NCBI GenBank assembly: GCA_913048065.1
Contig: CAJWVG010000008.1
Span: forward strand, 1-37,604
Source of the DNA: an uncultured Gammaproteobacteria bacterium
GTDB taxonomy: Bacteria; Pseudomonadota; Gammaproteobacteria; GCA-002705445; GCA-002716945
Length of the DNA: 37,604 nucleotides
Direction: 5' to 3'
The stretch's first letter is position 1. Each line of letters opens with the position of its first letter. The notes under the pieces were generated by a model that had not been told where the DNA came from, did no database searches, and was given only the letters and a program-made list of their open reading frames with translations. The position numbers and the translations under genes are program-made. Positions 16,772 through 24,608 of the stretch are shown piece after piece.

Positions 16772-18715
16772 CTATTTATGTGAATTTCTCCAATAATTAA
16801 GAGATTTAGCTAAAAGCGCAATTGTAACTACATAATTATATATAATAAATGGCACTACAGGTAAAAGTAATCTTGAAAACTCAAATTGTGCAGCGAAAAC
16901 TATAAATGAACCGTAGTATAAGGGAATTAAGGCAATTAAGATGTTATTTCGCATCAATGTTAAATCTTTAATAAGAATAATAGATCCCAATATTGCAAGG
17001 AAAGCAAATAAATACCAGAGATTAAGTAGGACAAAATAGATAGTCTGGAAATGTACCGATATATATATGGGAATAATGGGCTCAGTATAGATTTGATTAC
17101 TAACCCCTATTCCAGTTTTTAAAGGTGAATAACCAGACATCCCAAGCAAAGTTAAGGCGCTTTGGCTAATATAAAGCGTAGGCATTGCAAGTGCGATCTC
17201 AGTGATAGAATCAATTTGGGGATGCTGAATGTATTTTTTGGTAGAATTATCAAATTTCCATACGAAAGGTAGCAAGAATCTTTTGTATGACCAATTGTCA
17301 GACTGTGACGACATATAACTTTCACCTATATTTCTTAGTTGATTTTCGACACACTTTGTTATAAATATCAGTTGTTTATCCTTGTTATTTGATGAATTTG
17401 ATAAGCATTTTATTTTGGTTTCGCCACTTAACCGATAAGAATCTAAAAGAAAAACATCGGTTAACAGGTTTGCAAGAAACTCGGTCAATTTTTTTTGATC
17501 ATTATTCTCAAGTTTTGAGTAGCTACTATGTAGTGTTTTCTCAAGTTGCTCGTATGTCATAGTATTATTAGAGTTACGGAGCTTAGATAGCAACATTTCT
17601 TTACTCTTATGAAAATCACCGGCATATGGTGTAAATGTGGATTTAAGTACAATGTTTTCAGTATCACTTCTAAAATGTGGTTTTAACCATGTTATTGATG
17701 TGAATAATTCAGATCTTTTATGAGGTGGTACACTTTTTATATATGATTTGTAAATATCATCATAAAGTTCTAGAGCATTTTCGCTTAACTTTCCCCTTAT
17801 GTTTTGTGACATGCTTTCATTAAAGTATCCATAATGAACTAAATTGTAAGCCATATGATAATTTTTTACCCTGGACTTCATGCCGTATTCTTTTAAATTA
17901 TAGGACGATATCAAAGAAGTTGTAATAATGACTACAAGAGACATACTTGCAATCGTTAAAAAACGATTCTCTTTGATAAATAAACCTATAAGAATAAATA
18001 AAGGCAGCATATATAAGGTGGATTCTCTACAAAGCGACAATAAGAATACAGAAATATTCAGTATAATTATATGTTTATAATTATTTGAACTCATTTGAGT
18101 AAATAAAGTATAGATAGTGTATACAAATAACACAATAAATAAAGAATCAACTCTTAACAGTAGTTGTATCATATTTAGTGGCATAAATAATAAAACAAGA
18201 AAAGATGTGATTAATGAAATTAGCTGATTTCTATTTATTAGATAAATAATTTTATATACATAGCCTACTGTCAAACTACCCAACAAGATATTAAAATATG
18301 TTAGAAATACATTATAATTATTCGTCAATAAAGTAACAAAGTAAGCCATGTATGAATATAATTTATATTGATTAAATTCGCCATTTACAAAGATTTGATT
18401 AATATAATCAGAAATATCCTCGGTGATAATATTAAATTTTAAAAGGAGAATTTTGTATATAAATGAGATCAATATAACATAATAAAATACTAAAATAGAA
18501 GAACTTTGATTTAGAGAACTATCTTTTTGAGCAAAATATTTTTGAATAATAGAATATATTATGATAGATATAATAAGAATACTAATAATGGAATATTTAT
18601 CAGTCTGTATCAAAAATAGCTGTCCAGCATAGAGCGAAGGAGCTGCAAAAAACTTATTTAATAATAATATTATGAATATGGATCCTAGACAAACTAATCC
18701 AAACAATAATGACAT
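16772..18715 (-). CDS. Large polytopic membrane protein, GT-C glycosyltransferase-like
   Basis: This 647-residue membrane protein has about 8-9 hydrophobic segments in its first 270 residues, a soluble region of about 250 residues (roughly 275-530), and further segments at the C terminus. The first outer loop contains KFNIITEDISDY, an acidic pair where GT-C transferases carry their catalytic Asp/Glu. An Arg-Glu pair (LCRESTLYMLPLF) is placed like the conserved RxE of GT39/ArnT-like proteins. These are resemblances of architecture, not a firm family match. It follows the DprE1-like, GtrA and UbiA genes. A good working guess is that it transfers the lipid-linked pentose onto a glycan in the periplasm. 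The 20-base gap to the DprE1-like gene supports co-transcription. Confidence 0.6.
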   Translation of the reverse strand: MSLLFGLVCLGSIFIILLLNKFFAAPSLYAGQLFLIQTDKYSIISILIISIIIYSIIQKYFAQKDSSLNQSSSILVFYYVILISFIYKILLLKFNIITEDISDYINQIFVNGEFNQYKLYSYMAYFVTLLTNNYNVFLTYFNILLGSLTVGYVYKIIYLINRNQLISLITSFLVLLFMPLNMIQLLLRVDSLFIVLFVYTIYTLFTQMSSNNYKHIIILNISVFLLSLCRESTLYMLPLFILIGLFIKENRFLTIASMSLVVIITTSLISSYNLKEYGMKSRVKNYHMAYNLVHYGYFNESMSQNIRGKLSENALELYDDIYKSYIKSVPPHKRSELFTSITWLKPHFRSDTENIVLKSTFTPYAGDFHKSKEMLLSKLRNSNNTMTYEQLEKTLHSSYSKLENNDQKKLTEFLANLLTDVFLLDSYRLSGETKIKCLSNSSNNKDKQLIFITKCVENQLRNIGESYMSSQSDNWSYKRFLLPFVWKFDNSTKKYIQHPQIDSITEIALAMPTLYISQSALTLLGMSGYSPLKTGIGVSNQIYTEPIIPIYISVHFQTIYFVLLNLWYLFAFLAILGSIILIKDLTLMRNNILIALIPLYYGSFIVFAAQFEFSRLLLPVVPFIIYNYVVTIALLAKSLNYWRNSHK

Positions 18716-18735
18716 TATTAGTTTTTTATTAATAA

Positions 18736-20028
18736 TTATATTTTTACTCTTTTTGATTGTAGAGATTGAAACTTCTTATTCATTTGATATTTTTCTCTAA
18801 TATTTCTGAATTGATTAATTTTGCTATAATTCATCTCAAAATCTTCTTTATTGATACGAACATCTTTACTTAAATATATTCTGCCTTTATATTTTAAAAC
18901 TATTTTATCAAGTTTTTTTAAAACATCATAAAGGCTCTTTGATAATTTGAAATCAATAGCGAGAGAATAACCTTTGAGAGGAAAAGAAAGATAATTCTCA
19001 TTTTCTTCACCATATAATTTTAAAACAGCAAGGAATGAAAATAATCCCTCTGATGCTATAAATTTCAATATTTCATTCATACCCTTATAACTTTGTTCTT
19101 TAGGTAGTATAAATTGATATTGAATGAATCCATTTTTTCCATATAAATTATTCCAATTGTTGAGCCCATCTAGTGGATAAAAAAATCGATCGAAGCTAAG
19201 CTTTGATTTTTTAATTTTTTTAAACTGTAAATTATAATATAAGAAATTAAATATCTTGACTGTGTATTTGTTAATTAACAGAGATGGCGTCCAACTTGGA
19301 ATACTGATCTTACTTGAGCATGGTACATAAGACAAATCTCCATCTGTTGAGAAATCTCCTATTGATACCAGCCCTCTTCCTATGTCAATATCTTGTGCAG
19401 ACGTATCTAACCATGCAACTGAGTATTTATACAATGCTTTACTCTCAAAGATATCGAAAGTTTCTTGTAGATTATTGGTTTTTATAGATATTGTATCTAT
19501 ATTTTTTGAATTAATTTTCATTAATGAGATTTTTGCGTCTAGAATCACTCCAGTTAACCCCATCCCACCACAAGAAGCTAGAAATAACTCATCTCTTTTT
19601 TTACAATTTTCAACTCTTCCATTAGATAGCATTAAATTAAAACTTAGGACAGATTCACTAAAACAACCATCAATGTGATGATTTTTGCCATGTACATCGC
19701 TTGCGATAGCTCCACCTAATGTAATATATTTGGAACCTGGGGTTACCTTCAGAAACCAGCCTTTTGGGACTATTATTTTAAGTATATCTTTCAATAATAT
19801 TCCTGACTGTGCTTCAAGTATCCCCTCCTCTTCATTGAATGAAATTACAGAATTATAATCTATAGATTTCACTATAGTTTTATTAATTCCACTATCGCCA
19901 TAACTCCTACCATTGCCATGTATTATAAATTCGTCAGTATCTAAAATAGTATTTTTTAGATCAGAAGAGCTTTTTAACTCAAGCTCATTACATTTAATAT
20001 TGGGATGAGAACCCCAGGAGTATTTCAT
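18736..20028 (-). CDS. DprE1-like FAD-dependent oxidase (polyprenylphosphoryl-ribose 2-oxidase family)
   Basis: In mycobacteria DprE1 oxidises decaprenylphosphoryl-ribose at C2, and DprE2 then reduces the ketone to the arabinose form. Here the FAD loop is HGNGRSYGDSG (Tyr43 matches Mtb Tyr60). The block VTPGSKYITLGGAIASDVHGKNHH follows in two parts, with His113 and Lys115 corresponding to Mtb His132 and Lys134. The C-terminal YLSKDVR contains Lys388, matching Mtb Lys418. The position of Mtb Cys387, the benzothiazinone target, appears as Ala357. Length (430) is slightly below the 461 of Mtb. It lies after gtrA and the UbiA-type gene. The identity is good; whether the product is ribose- or arabinose-type is unresolved because no DprE2 is visible. 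Confidence 0.88.
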   Translation of the reverse strand: MKYSWGSHPNIKCNELELKSSSDLKNTILDTDEFIIHGNGRSYGDSGINKTIVKSIDYNSVISFNEEEGILEAQSGILLKDILKIIVPKGWFLKVTPGSKYITLGGAIASDVHGKNHHIDGCFSESVLSFNLMLSNGRVENCKKRDELFLASCGGMGLTGVILDAKISLMKINSKNIDTISIKTNNLQETFDIFESKALYKYSVAWLDTSAQDIDIGRGLVSIGDFSTDGDLSYVPCSSKISIPSWTPSLLINKYTVKIFNFLYYNLQFKKIKKSKLSFDRFFYPLDGLNNWNNLYGKNGFIQYQFILPKEQSYKGMNEILKFIASEGLFSFLAVLKLYGEENENYLSFPLKGYSLAIDFKLSKSLYDVLKKLDKIVLKYKGRIYLSKDVRINKEDFEMNYSKINQFRNIREKYQMNKKFQSLQSKRVKI

Positions 20029-20034
20029 AGTATA

Positions 20035-20424
20035 TTACTTAAAAACAAACTTTTTATCTAAAACATACTTTACTGTATAGCCGATAGTAAGTCCAATTAT
20101 AGCACCTATGTATTTTGCTACATTATTATCAAATAAAATATAGAATGAATATTCAAAAATCCAGAATATCAATGTTGTAAAGATTCCAGTAAATGTATAT
20201 AAAGCAAAGTTTTTGCTATAGCCATAGATGTTATTTATATTATATTTAAAAATATATACCCTATCCAATGAATATTTTGAAATGAGTCCTAAGGTCGTTC
20301 CTACGAGTATTGCAACATATATGGTATACTCATTGTCATGTAATGAAAAAACCAGATACTGTGAAAATATATTAAGAGTCATCGCAATTAATGAAAAATA
20401 TATATATAAAAAAACTTTTTCCAT
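20035..20424 (-). CDS. GtrA family membrane protein
   Basis: GtrA proteins are small four-helix membrane proteins that help move or present polyprenyl-linked sugars; in mycobacteria one (Rv3789) accompanies DprE1. This one is 129 residues from the ATG at 20424, which overlaps the UbiA stop as TAATG; an upstream ATG at 20463 is less likely because it would overlap by 40 bases. Visible family marks are GTTLGLISKYSLDRVYIF and the C-terminal GYTVKYVLDKKFVF, repeats of the KY-D-x-F pattern. Four hydrophobic segments are present. It lies between the UbiA-type synthase and the DprE1-like oxidase, consistent with a lipid-linked pentose pathway. Confidence 0.9.
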   Translation of the reverse strand: MEKVFLYIYFSLIAMTLNIFSQYLVFSLHDNEYTIYVAILVGTTLGLISKYSLDRVYIFKYNINNIYGYSKNFALYTFTGIFTTLIFWIFEYSFYILFDNNVAKYIGAIIGLTIGYTVKYVLDKKFVFK

Positions 20425-21287
20425 TACATAGCCTTTGCTATATAGTAAAATGATAATAACCAAGCTATTATCGTTGTTTGTAAAATTCTATCTGTTAAAA
20501 AAATTTTTGTTGGATCTCCACTATGATTTTTTACTAGTGTTAAATATAAATATCTATACAAGCCTATAATAACAAATATTATAGTCATATAAATTTTATC
20601 AGTAAATTTTATTATGACCTCGGGAGATAAAGTAAATAATAGATAAATTAATATTATTAGAACAGATAGTAGTTTTAAACTTTGATTTAGTATTTCAATA
20701 TTATAAAATCTTATATTCCTTCGTGTCTCCTTACCATCCAATAATAACTGTATATCTTCTCTTCTCTTAGCTAGAGCTATAAATATAGAGAGGATAAATG
20801 TTAGCGCTATAATCCAATTGGTTATCATTTCATTTATTGCATATCCCCCGACAAAGAGTCTTAGAACAAAACCGAAGGCTATAATTATTATATCAATGAT
20901 AGGAATATATTTAAGCTTAGCTGAATAGAGAATATTAATAGAAAGATAAATTATTAGCACATAAAATATATTAATATTAAGGATATAACTCCCCATTAAG
21001 GCTATTATTGCTAGTAAAATCGATAGAAAATACGCGGTATTTGTAGTTATTAAATTACTTGCAATAGGCCGTATCTTCTTATTTGGGTGTAATACATCTT
21101 CCTTGACATCAAATATATCATTTAAAATATATACAGAACTTGCCATCAATGAAAATAATAAAAATGCAAGTAAAGCACTAATAAAATTTGTAAAAGTAAA
21201 CTGAAATGAGAAAAATAATGGTGCAAAAATAAAAAAATTCTTTATATATTGTTCTATTCTAAATAATTTTATAATATTTTTAATCAT
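20424..21287 (-). CDS. UbiA-family prenyltransferase, DPPR-synthase type (polyprenyl-phosphate phosphoribosyltransferase)
   Basis: This 287-residue polytopic enzyme matches the Rv3806c branch of the UbiA superfamily, which joins phosphoribosyl diphosphate to polyprenyl phosphate. The first Asp-rich motif is NDIFDVKEDVLHPNKKIRPIA (about residues 56-76 with N56, D57, D60 and D64). The HP-K-RPIA end distinguishes it from quinone or heme UbiA. A second motif region includes YSAKLKYIPIID, and AKRREDI follows. Eight or nine membrane helices are expected. Its start overlaps tupA by eight bases and its stop overlaps gtrA. With the DprE1-like gene it defines a lipid-linked pentose pathway. The family call is strong; the exact polyprenyl chain length is unknown. 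Confidence 0.87.
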   Translation of the reverse strand: MIKNIIKLFRIEQYIKNFFIFAPLFFSFQFTFTNFISALLAFLLFSLMASSVYILNDIFDVKEDVLHPNKKIRPIASNLITTNTAYFLSILLAIIALMGSYILNINIFYVLIIYLSINILYSAKLKYIPIIDIIIIAFGFVLRLFVGGYAINEMITNWIIALTFILSIFIALAKRREDIQLLLDGKETRRNIRFYNIEILNQSLKLLSVLIILIYLLFTLSPEVIIKFTDKIYMTIIFVIIGLYRYLYLTLVKNHSGDPTKIFLTDRILQTTIIAWLLSFYYIAKAM

Positions 21288-22098
21288 AACTAGTCTGATA
21301 ATTAGGGATGAATAATCTATCTCCCTTATAGTTGTACATGCCTATCAATGATTGACCTTCAGTGGACAAAATCCATTTATAAAAGTTATCGATATTAACA
21401 TTTTTGGCATTAGGACACTTTCTGGGATTAAGTCTAATCAAACCGTATTGATTAAACATTAAAGGGTCGCCTTCGAAGAGAATTTTATGATTTCCTTTAT
21501 TTTTAAATTTTAACCATGTTGCTCTATCAGTATATGTATATGCATTTTTTCCTATTGCTATGTTGATAGTAGAGCCCATACCTTGTCCTGATTCTAAGTA
21601 CCAAATTCCGCTATATTGTTTTGGCTCAATATTTATCATTTTCCATATATTCTTTTCCGATAGATCTGTTCCGCTACTATCGCCTCTAGAAATGAATAAA
21701 TTATTAGAGTTATTAAATTTTTGAAAAACATCTATTACTTTGTCATAAGATTCGATATTAGCAGGATCATTATATGGACCAATAATTACAAAATCATTAT
21801 ACATTAGATTGTAACGTGACTGACCATAGCCATCTTTTACAAACTTTTTTTCAAGCTTTGGAGCATGAGTTAATAAGATATCACCATCGCAATTTTTTGC
21901 AGCTTCAAGTGCATGACCAGTTCCAAGTGCTATCACATGTATTCGAATATTATATTTTTTTTCAAAGTTTGGTAATAAATATTCAAGTAAGCCAGAATCT
22001 CTTGTTGATGTTGTTGATAATAATCTTAGGCTAGTATTATCAGCACTAAACGATATATTGCAAAATAAAATAATTATTAAAAAAAACTTAAACTTCAT
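21280..22098 (-). CDS. tupA: TupA, tungstate ABC transporter substrate-binding protein
   Basis: This is a periplasmic binding protein of the TupA/WtpA-like group that captures tungstate. It has a signal peptide (MKFKFFLIIILFCNISFSA) and the family blocks STTSTRDSGLLEYLLP, VIALGTGHALEAA, DILLTHAP and YNDFVIIGPYNDPANI. Later blocks are RGDSSGTDLSEK, WYLESGQGMG and the TYTDRATWL segment. Length (272) fits. It is the third transporter gene in the order tupB, tupC, tupA, each start overlapping the previous stop (ATGA here). Oxyanion specificity (tungstate rather than molybdate) is predicted from the motifs, not tested. The embedding in a glycan operon is unusual. Confidence 0.93.
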   Translation of the reverse strand: MKFKFFLIIILFCNISFSADNTSLRLLSTTSTRDSGLLEYLLPNFEKKYNIRIHVIALGTGHALEAAKNCDGDILLTHAPKLEKKFVKDGYGQSRYNLMYNDFVIIGPYNDPANIESYDKVIDVFQKFNNSNNLFISRGDSSGTDLSEKNIWKMINIEPKQYSGIWYLESGQGMGSTINIAIGKNAYTYTDRATWLKFKNKGNHKILFEGDPLMFNQYGLIRLNPRKCPNAKNVNIDNFYKWILSTEGQSLIGMYNYKGDRLFIPNYQTSYD

Positions 22099-22724
22099 AT
22101 AATCATACCGTTCTGCATAAAAATTGGTGTGTCTGTAAATAACTTTATTTGTTTGTCACTTTGACATGTAATAATAATTTTTATATCTCTCGATATATCG
22201 AGTAAGATATCATTAATAAGTTTTTCATTTTTATAATCCAAATTACTCGTAGGTTCATCTAAAAAAAGTAATGATGGTTTTGTAATAATTGCTCTAATGA
22301 AAGCTATTAACTGCTGTTCACCCGATGATAGTTTCTTTGCAGGAGTTTCATAAAGATGTAGTATTTCTAATTTTCTTAAAAGTTCATTAGTGAGCAGCTC
22401 TTTCTTTTCTAGCTGTTCTTCTTGACTGTTTAAAGCGAAAAGGAGATTGTCCTTAACAGTCCGATTTAAGAATATTGGTTTTTGAAAAATAAAACTAGAA
22501 TTTGAGAGATAATTTTTTTCTGGATAAGTAATTTTGCCACTATCCGGGTGTGATATTCCAGCGATAATCTTCAATAATGTTGATTTACCGGCACCATTAT
22601 GCCCTGTTATAACGGATATCCCTTTTTTATATATCTCTAAATCAATATTATTTAATACATCCTTACCATTTATATTTTTAGAAACGTTATGAATAGATAT
22701 AATTTTACACATATTTTTCATCAC
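22095..22724 (-). CDS. tupC: TupC-like ABC transporter ATP-binding protein
   Basis: This is the ATPase of the tungstate transporter. The Walker A motif is GHNGAGKSTL (41-50), the signature is LSSGEQQ (132-138), and Walker B is SLLFLDEPTSNLD (151-163). The switch His normally found in a TH(D/E) motif about 25-30 residues later appears to be Cys187 in IIITCQSD, so the H-loop residue may be missing. At 209 residues it is short, lacking the C-terminal extensions of other importers. The gene overlaps tupB by 20 bases and tupA by four. Partners are fixed by this context. The function as an ATPase is inferred, with the switch-His loss as a caution. Confidence 0.88.
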   Translation of the reverse strand: MMKNMCKIISIHNVSKNINGKDVLNNIDLEIYKKGISVITGHNGAGKSTLLKIIAGISHPDSGKITYPEKNYLSNSSFIFQKPIFLNRTVKDNLLFALNSQEEQLEKKELLTNELLRKLEILHLYETPAKKLSSGEQQLIAFIRAIITKPSLLFLDEPTSNLDYKNEKLINDILLDISRDIKIIITCQSDKQIKLFTDTPIFMQNGMII

Positions 22725-23406
22725 CAGATATCTTTATCATATAAAGCAATATATTAATTATCAAAGCTATAAGAATTAATGTGATGCCAAGGCTAAGAGC
22801 CATTGCCAAGTTTCCGCGTGATGTCTCAAGTACAATACCAGTAGTCATTGTACGTGTAAGATGTGCAATATTTCCACCAACAATAATGATAGCACCAACT
22901 TCTGATAGTGCTCTACCAAACCCAACTAAGAAATTAATTATTAGTGAGTATCTAGCCTCCCAAACTAAAGTCATTAATCTTCTTGATATTGATAAATGCA
23001 TTGATGTTAGAAGGTCATTATATTCTGTATAATATTTATCCAAAGTTTCTTTTGATAATGCAATTAAAATAGGAGTTACGAGAATTGTCTGTGCAATTAT
23101 CATAGCATTAACTGAGTATAATAGATTGTATGATCCTAGAATTCCTTGATTAGATAGAATAATGTACAAAATCAAACCTACGGCAACAGGAGGTAATGCC
23201 ATTAATGTATTTACTAAGATAATTATAAAAGGTTTACCAAAAAATCTTTTAATAGATAGTATTGATGCAATTGGTATCGAGATAAAAAAAGATACGATGA
23301 TTGCAGTAATAGATACTTGTAGAGAAACTAACATAATATATAAGTATTCAGAGTTTAAATTATAAATATTATTTAATGATGAAATAAATATTGAATGGAT
23401 ATCCAT
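22705..23406 (-). CDS. tupB: TupB-like ABC transporter permease
   Basis: This is the membrane permease of the tungstate transporter. The 233 residues hold about five or six hydrophobic segments. The conserved ABC-importer loop is present in GFGRALSEVGAIIIVGGNI, which contacts the ATPase, and is followed by LTRTMTTGIVLETSRGN as in TupB/ModB-like permeases. It starts with ATG at 23406, overlapping the stop of the glycerophosphotransferase gene by one base (TAATG), so it is co-transcribed with the glycan genes. The specificity follows from the neighbouring binding protein. Confidence 0.92.
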   Translation of the reverse strand: MDIHSIFISSLNNIYNLNSEYLYIMLVSLQVSITAIIVSFFISIPIASILSIKRFFGKPFIIILVNTLMALPPVAVGLILYIILSNQGILGSYNLLYSVNAMIIAQTILVTPILIALSKETLDKYYTEYNDLLTSMHLSISRRLMTLVWEARYSLIINFLVGFGRALSEVGAIIIVGGNIAHLTRTMTTGIVLETSRGNLAMALSLGITLILIALIINILLYMIKISGDEKYV

Positions 23407-24608
23407 TATTTTAGCTTAGTTAGAATATAATTTTTAAACATTTCTCTTGAATCATTTTTCTTAATATCAGCATATTTTGATTGTAAGAGATCTATATTAT
23501 TTTTAAATTTATCAAGAAAAAGAGGCTGATTCATAATATATTTTATAATGGCTTCTTTTAAATCATTAAAGGTTGTAATTTCCTCACCTGGGAGCATGGG
23601 TTTTAAATCTTCAGCAAATCCTTTAGATTCATACACCTCTTTATAATCCGGCATAATAAATAATTGCGGTTTACTCATCAATGAAAAATCGGTCGCTAGA
23701 GTACTATAATCTCCTATCATCATGTCCGATTCAATCATCAATTCAAAATTATCAAATAACGGATACTCAGCATCAGAAACAAATTTTATACGTTTGGTAT
23801 TTTCAAATTGTTCAATAGAACTATTCATACTATGGAAACTATATATAAAATATATATCTTCTTTTTCAAGGAAAGCATCAAATTCTTCCACAGAAAAACC
23901 CGGCAAGCTTCTAATAGGTAGAGTTTTATAAGTTGTTCTATATGTTGGTGTATAGTATATTACTTTAGATTTATTAATATTATTTTTTTCATTTGTAATT
24001 GCTTTGACCCATTTACGCTTTTTATATGTTGAGTTAATATATTCATGATCATGCAATAGATCGTGTTTTGGCAATCCAAATAATCTAGTTTTATCTCGTG
24101 ACAATAATAATTGATTAATTCCTATTGTGACTCTTGAATATTCTGTACAAAAACTTACGCAATTAAAAGTATTTATTTTTTTTATTAGATTAAGAGTCTC
24201 TTCTATATTTTCTTTTCTTTCTACAGTAAGTTTTGGGCCACTACCATGCATTGTACTAATCTTTAATATATTGGGATTAGAGGAAAAATAATTAAATGGA
24301 TTATAATAGCCCGTACCTGAATCAATTATCACTTTGCATTTTAGAGTAACTATTAGTTTCTTAAATAGTTTTTTATTTGTTAAATATTTTAATCCTTTAC
24401 TTTTCAAATAATCTATTATCTCCATTGATTCTGTTAACCAATAAACTTGTAAATCTGTATTCATAGATAAATATTCATATAAATATTTTGTATTACCACC
24501 ATATCTATATCTACTATATGTTCCAATAATAACCATGTTCTCTTTTCTGATAAAAAGGCTTAAAAATTTTAAAATCAAGAGTACTACTATATTTAATATC
24601 TTTTTCAT
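23406..24608 (-). CDS. CDP-glycerol glycerophosphotransferase family protein (TagB/TagF-like)
   Basis: This 400-residue protein belongs to the family that transfers glycerol phosphate or similar polyol phosphates from CDP-glycerol to teichoic acids or capsules. It begins with an N-terminal hydrophobic segment (about 5-18) likely to anchor it to the inner membrane. The His of TMHGSGPK corresponds to the catalytic His of TagF (WHGTxxK). YTPTYRTTY and GDYSTLATDFSLMSKP match the C-terminal nucleotide-binding block (SDYSS-x-FD). It lies between GT2 and tupB. The operon has no visible CDP-glycerol synthase (TagD-like) in this window, so the donor is unclear. The likely product is a phosphate-bearing surface glycan. 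Confidence 0.85.
   Translation of the reverse strand: MKKILNIVVLLILKFLSLFIRKENMVIIGTYSRYRYGGNTKYLYEYLSMNTDLQVYWLTESMEIIDYLKSKGLKYLTNKKLFKKLIVTLKCKVIIDSGTGYYNPFNYFSSNPNILKISTMHGSGPKLTVERKENIEETLNLIKKINTFNCVSFCTEYSRVTIGINQLLLSRDKTRLFGLPKHDLLHDHEYINSTYKKRKWVKAITNEKNNINKSKVIYYTPTYRTTYKTLPIRSLPGFSVEEFDAFLEKEDIYFIYSFHSMNSSIEQFENTKRIKFVSDAEYPLFDNFELMIESDMMIGDYSTLATDFSLMSKPQLFIMPDYKEVYESKGFAEDLKPMLPGEEITTFNDLKEAIIKYIMNQPLFLDKFKNNIDLLQSKYADIKKNDSREMFKNYILTKLK

Noticed and set aside
19382-19678. 98-residue plus-strand frame opposite the DprE1-like gene
   Set aside because: No domain, no ribosome site and full overlap with a well-supported gene; a shadow frame.
20425-20463. Upstream ATG at 20463 as the start of the GtrA gene
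   Set aside because: It would overlap the UbiA gene by 40 bases and add a Tyr/Ile-rich stretch. The ATG at 20424 gives the TAATG overlap that recurs through this operon and a normal family length.
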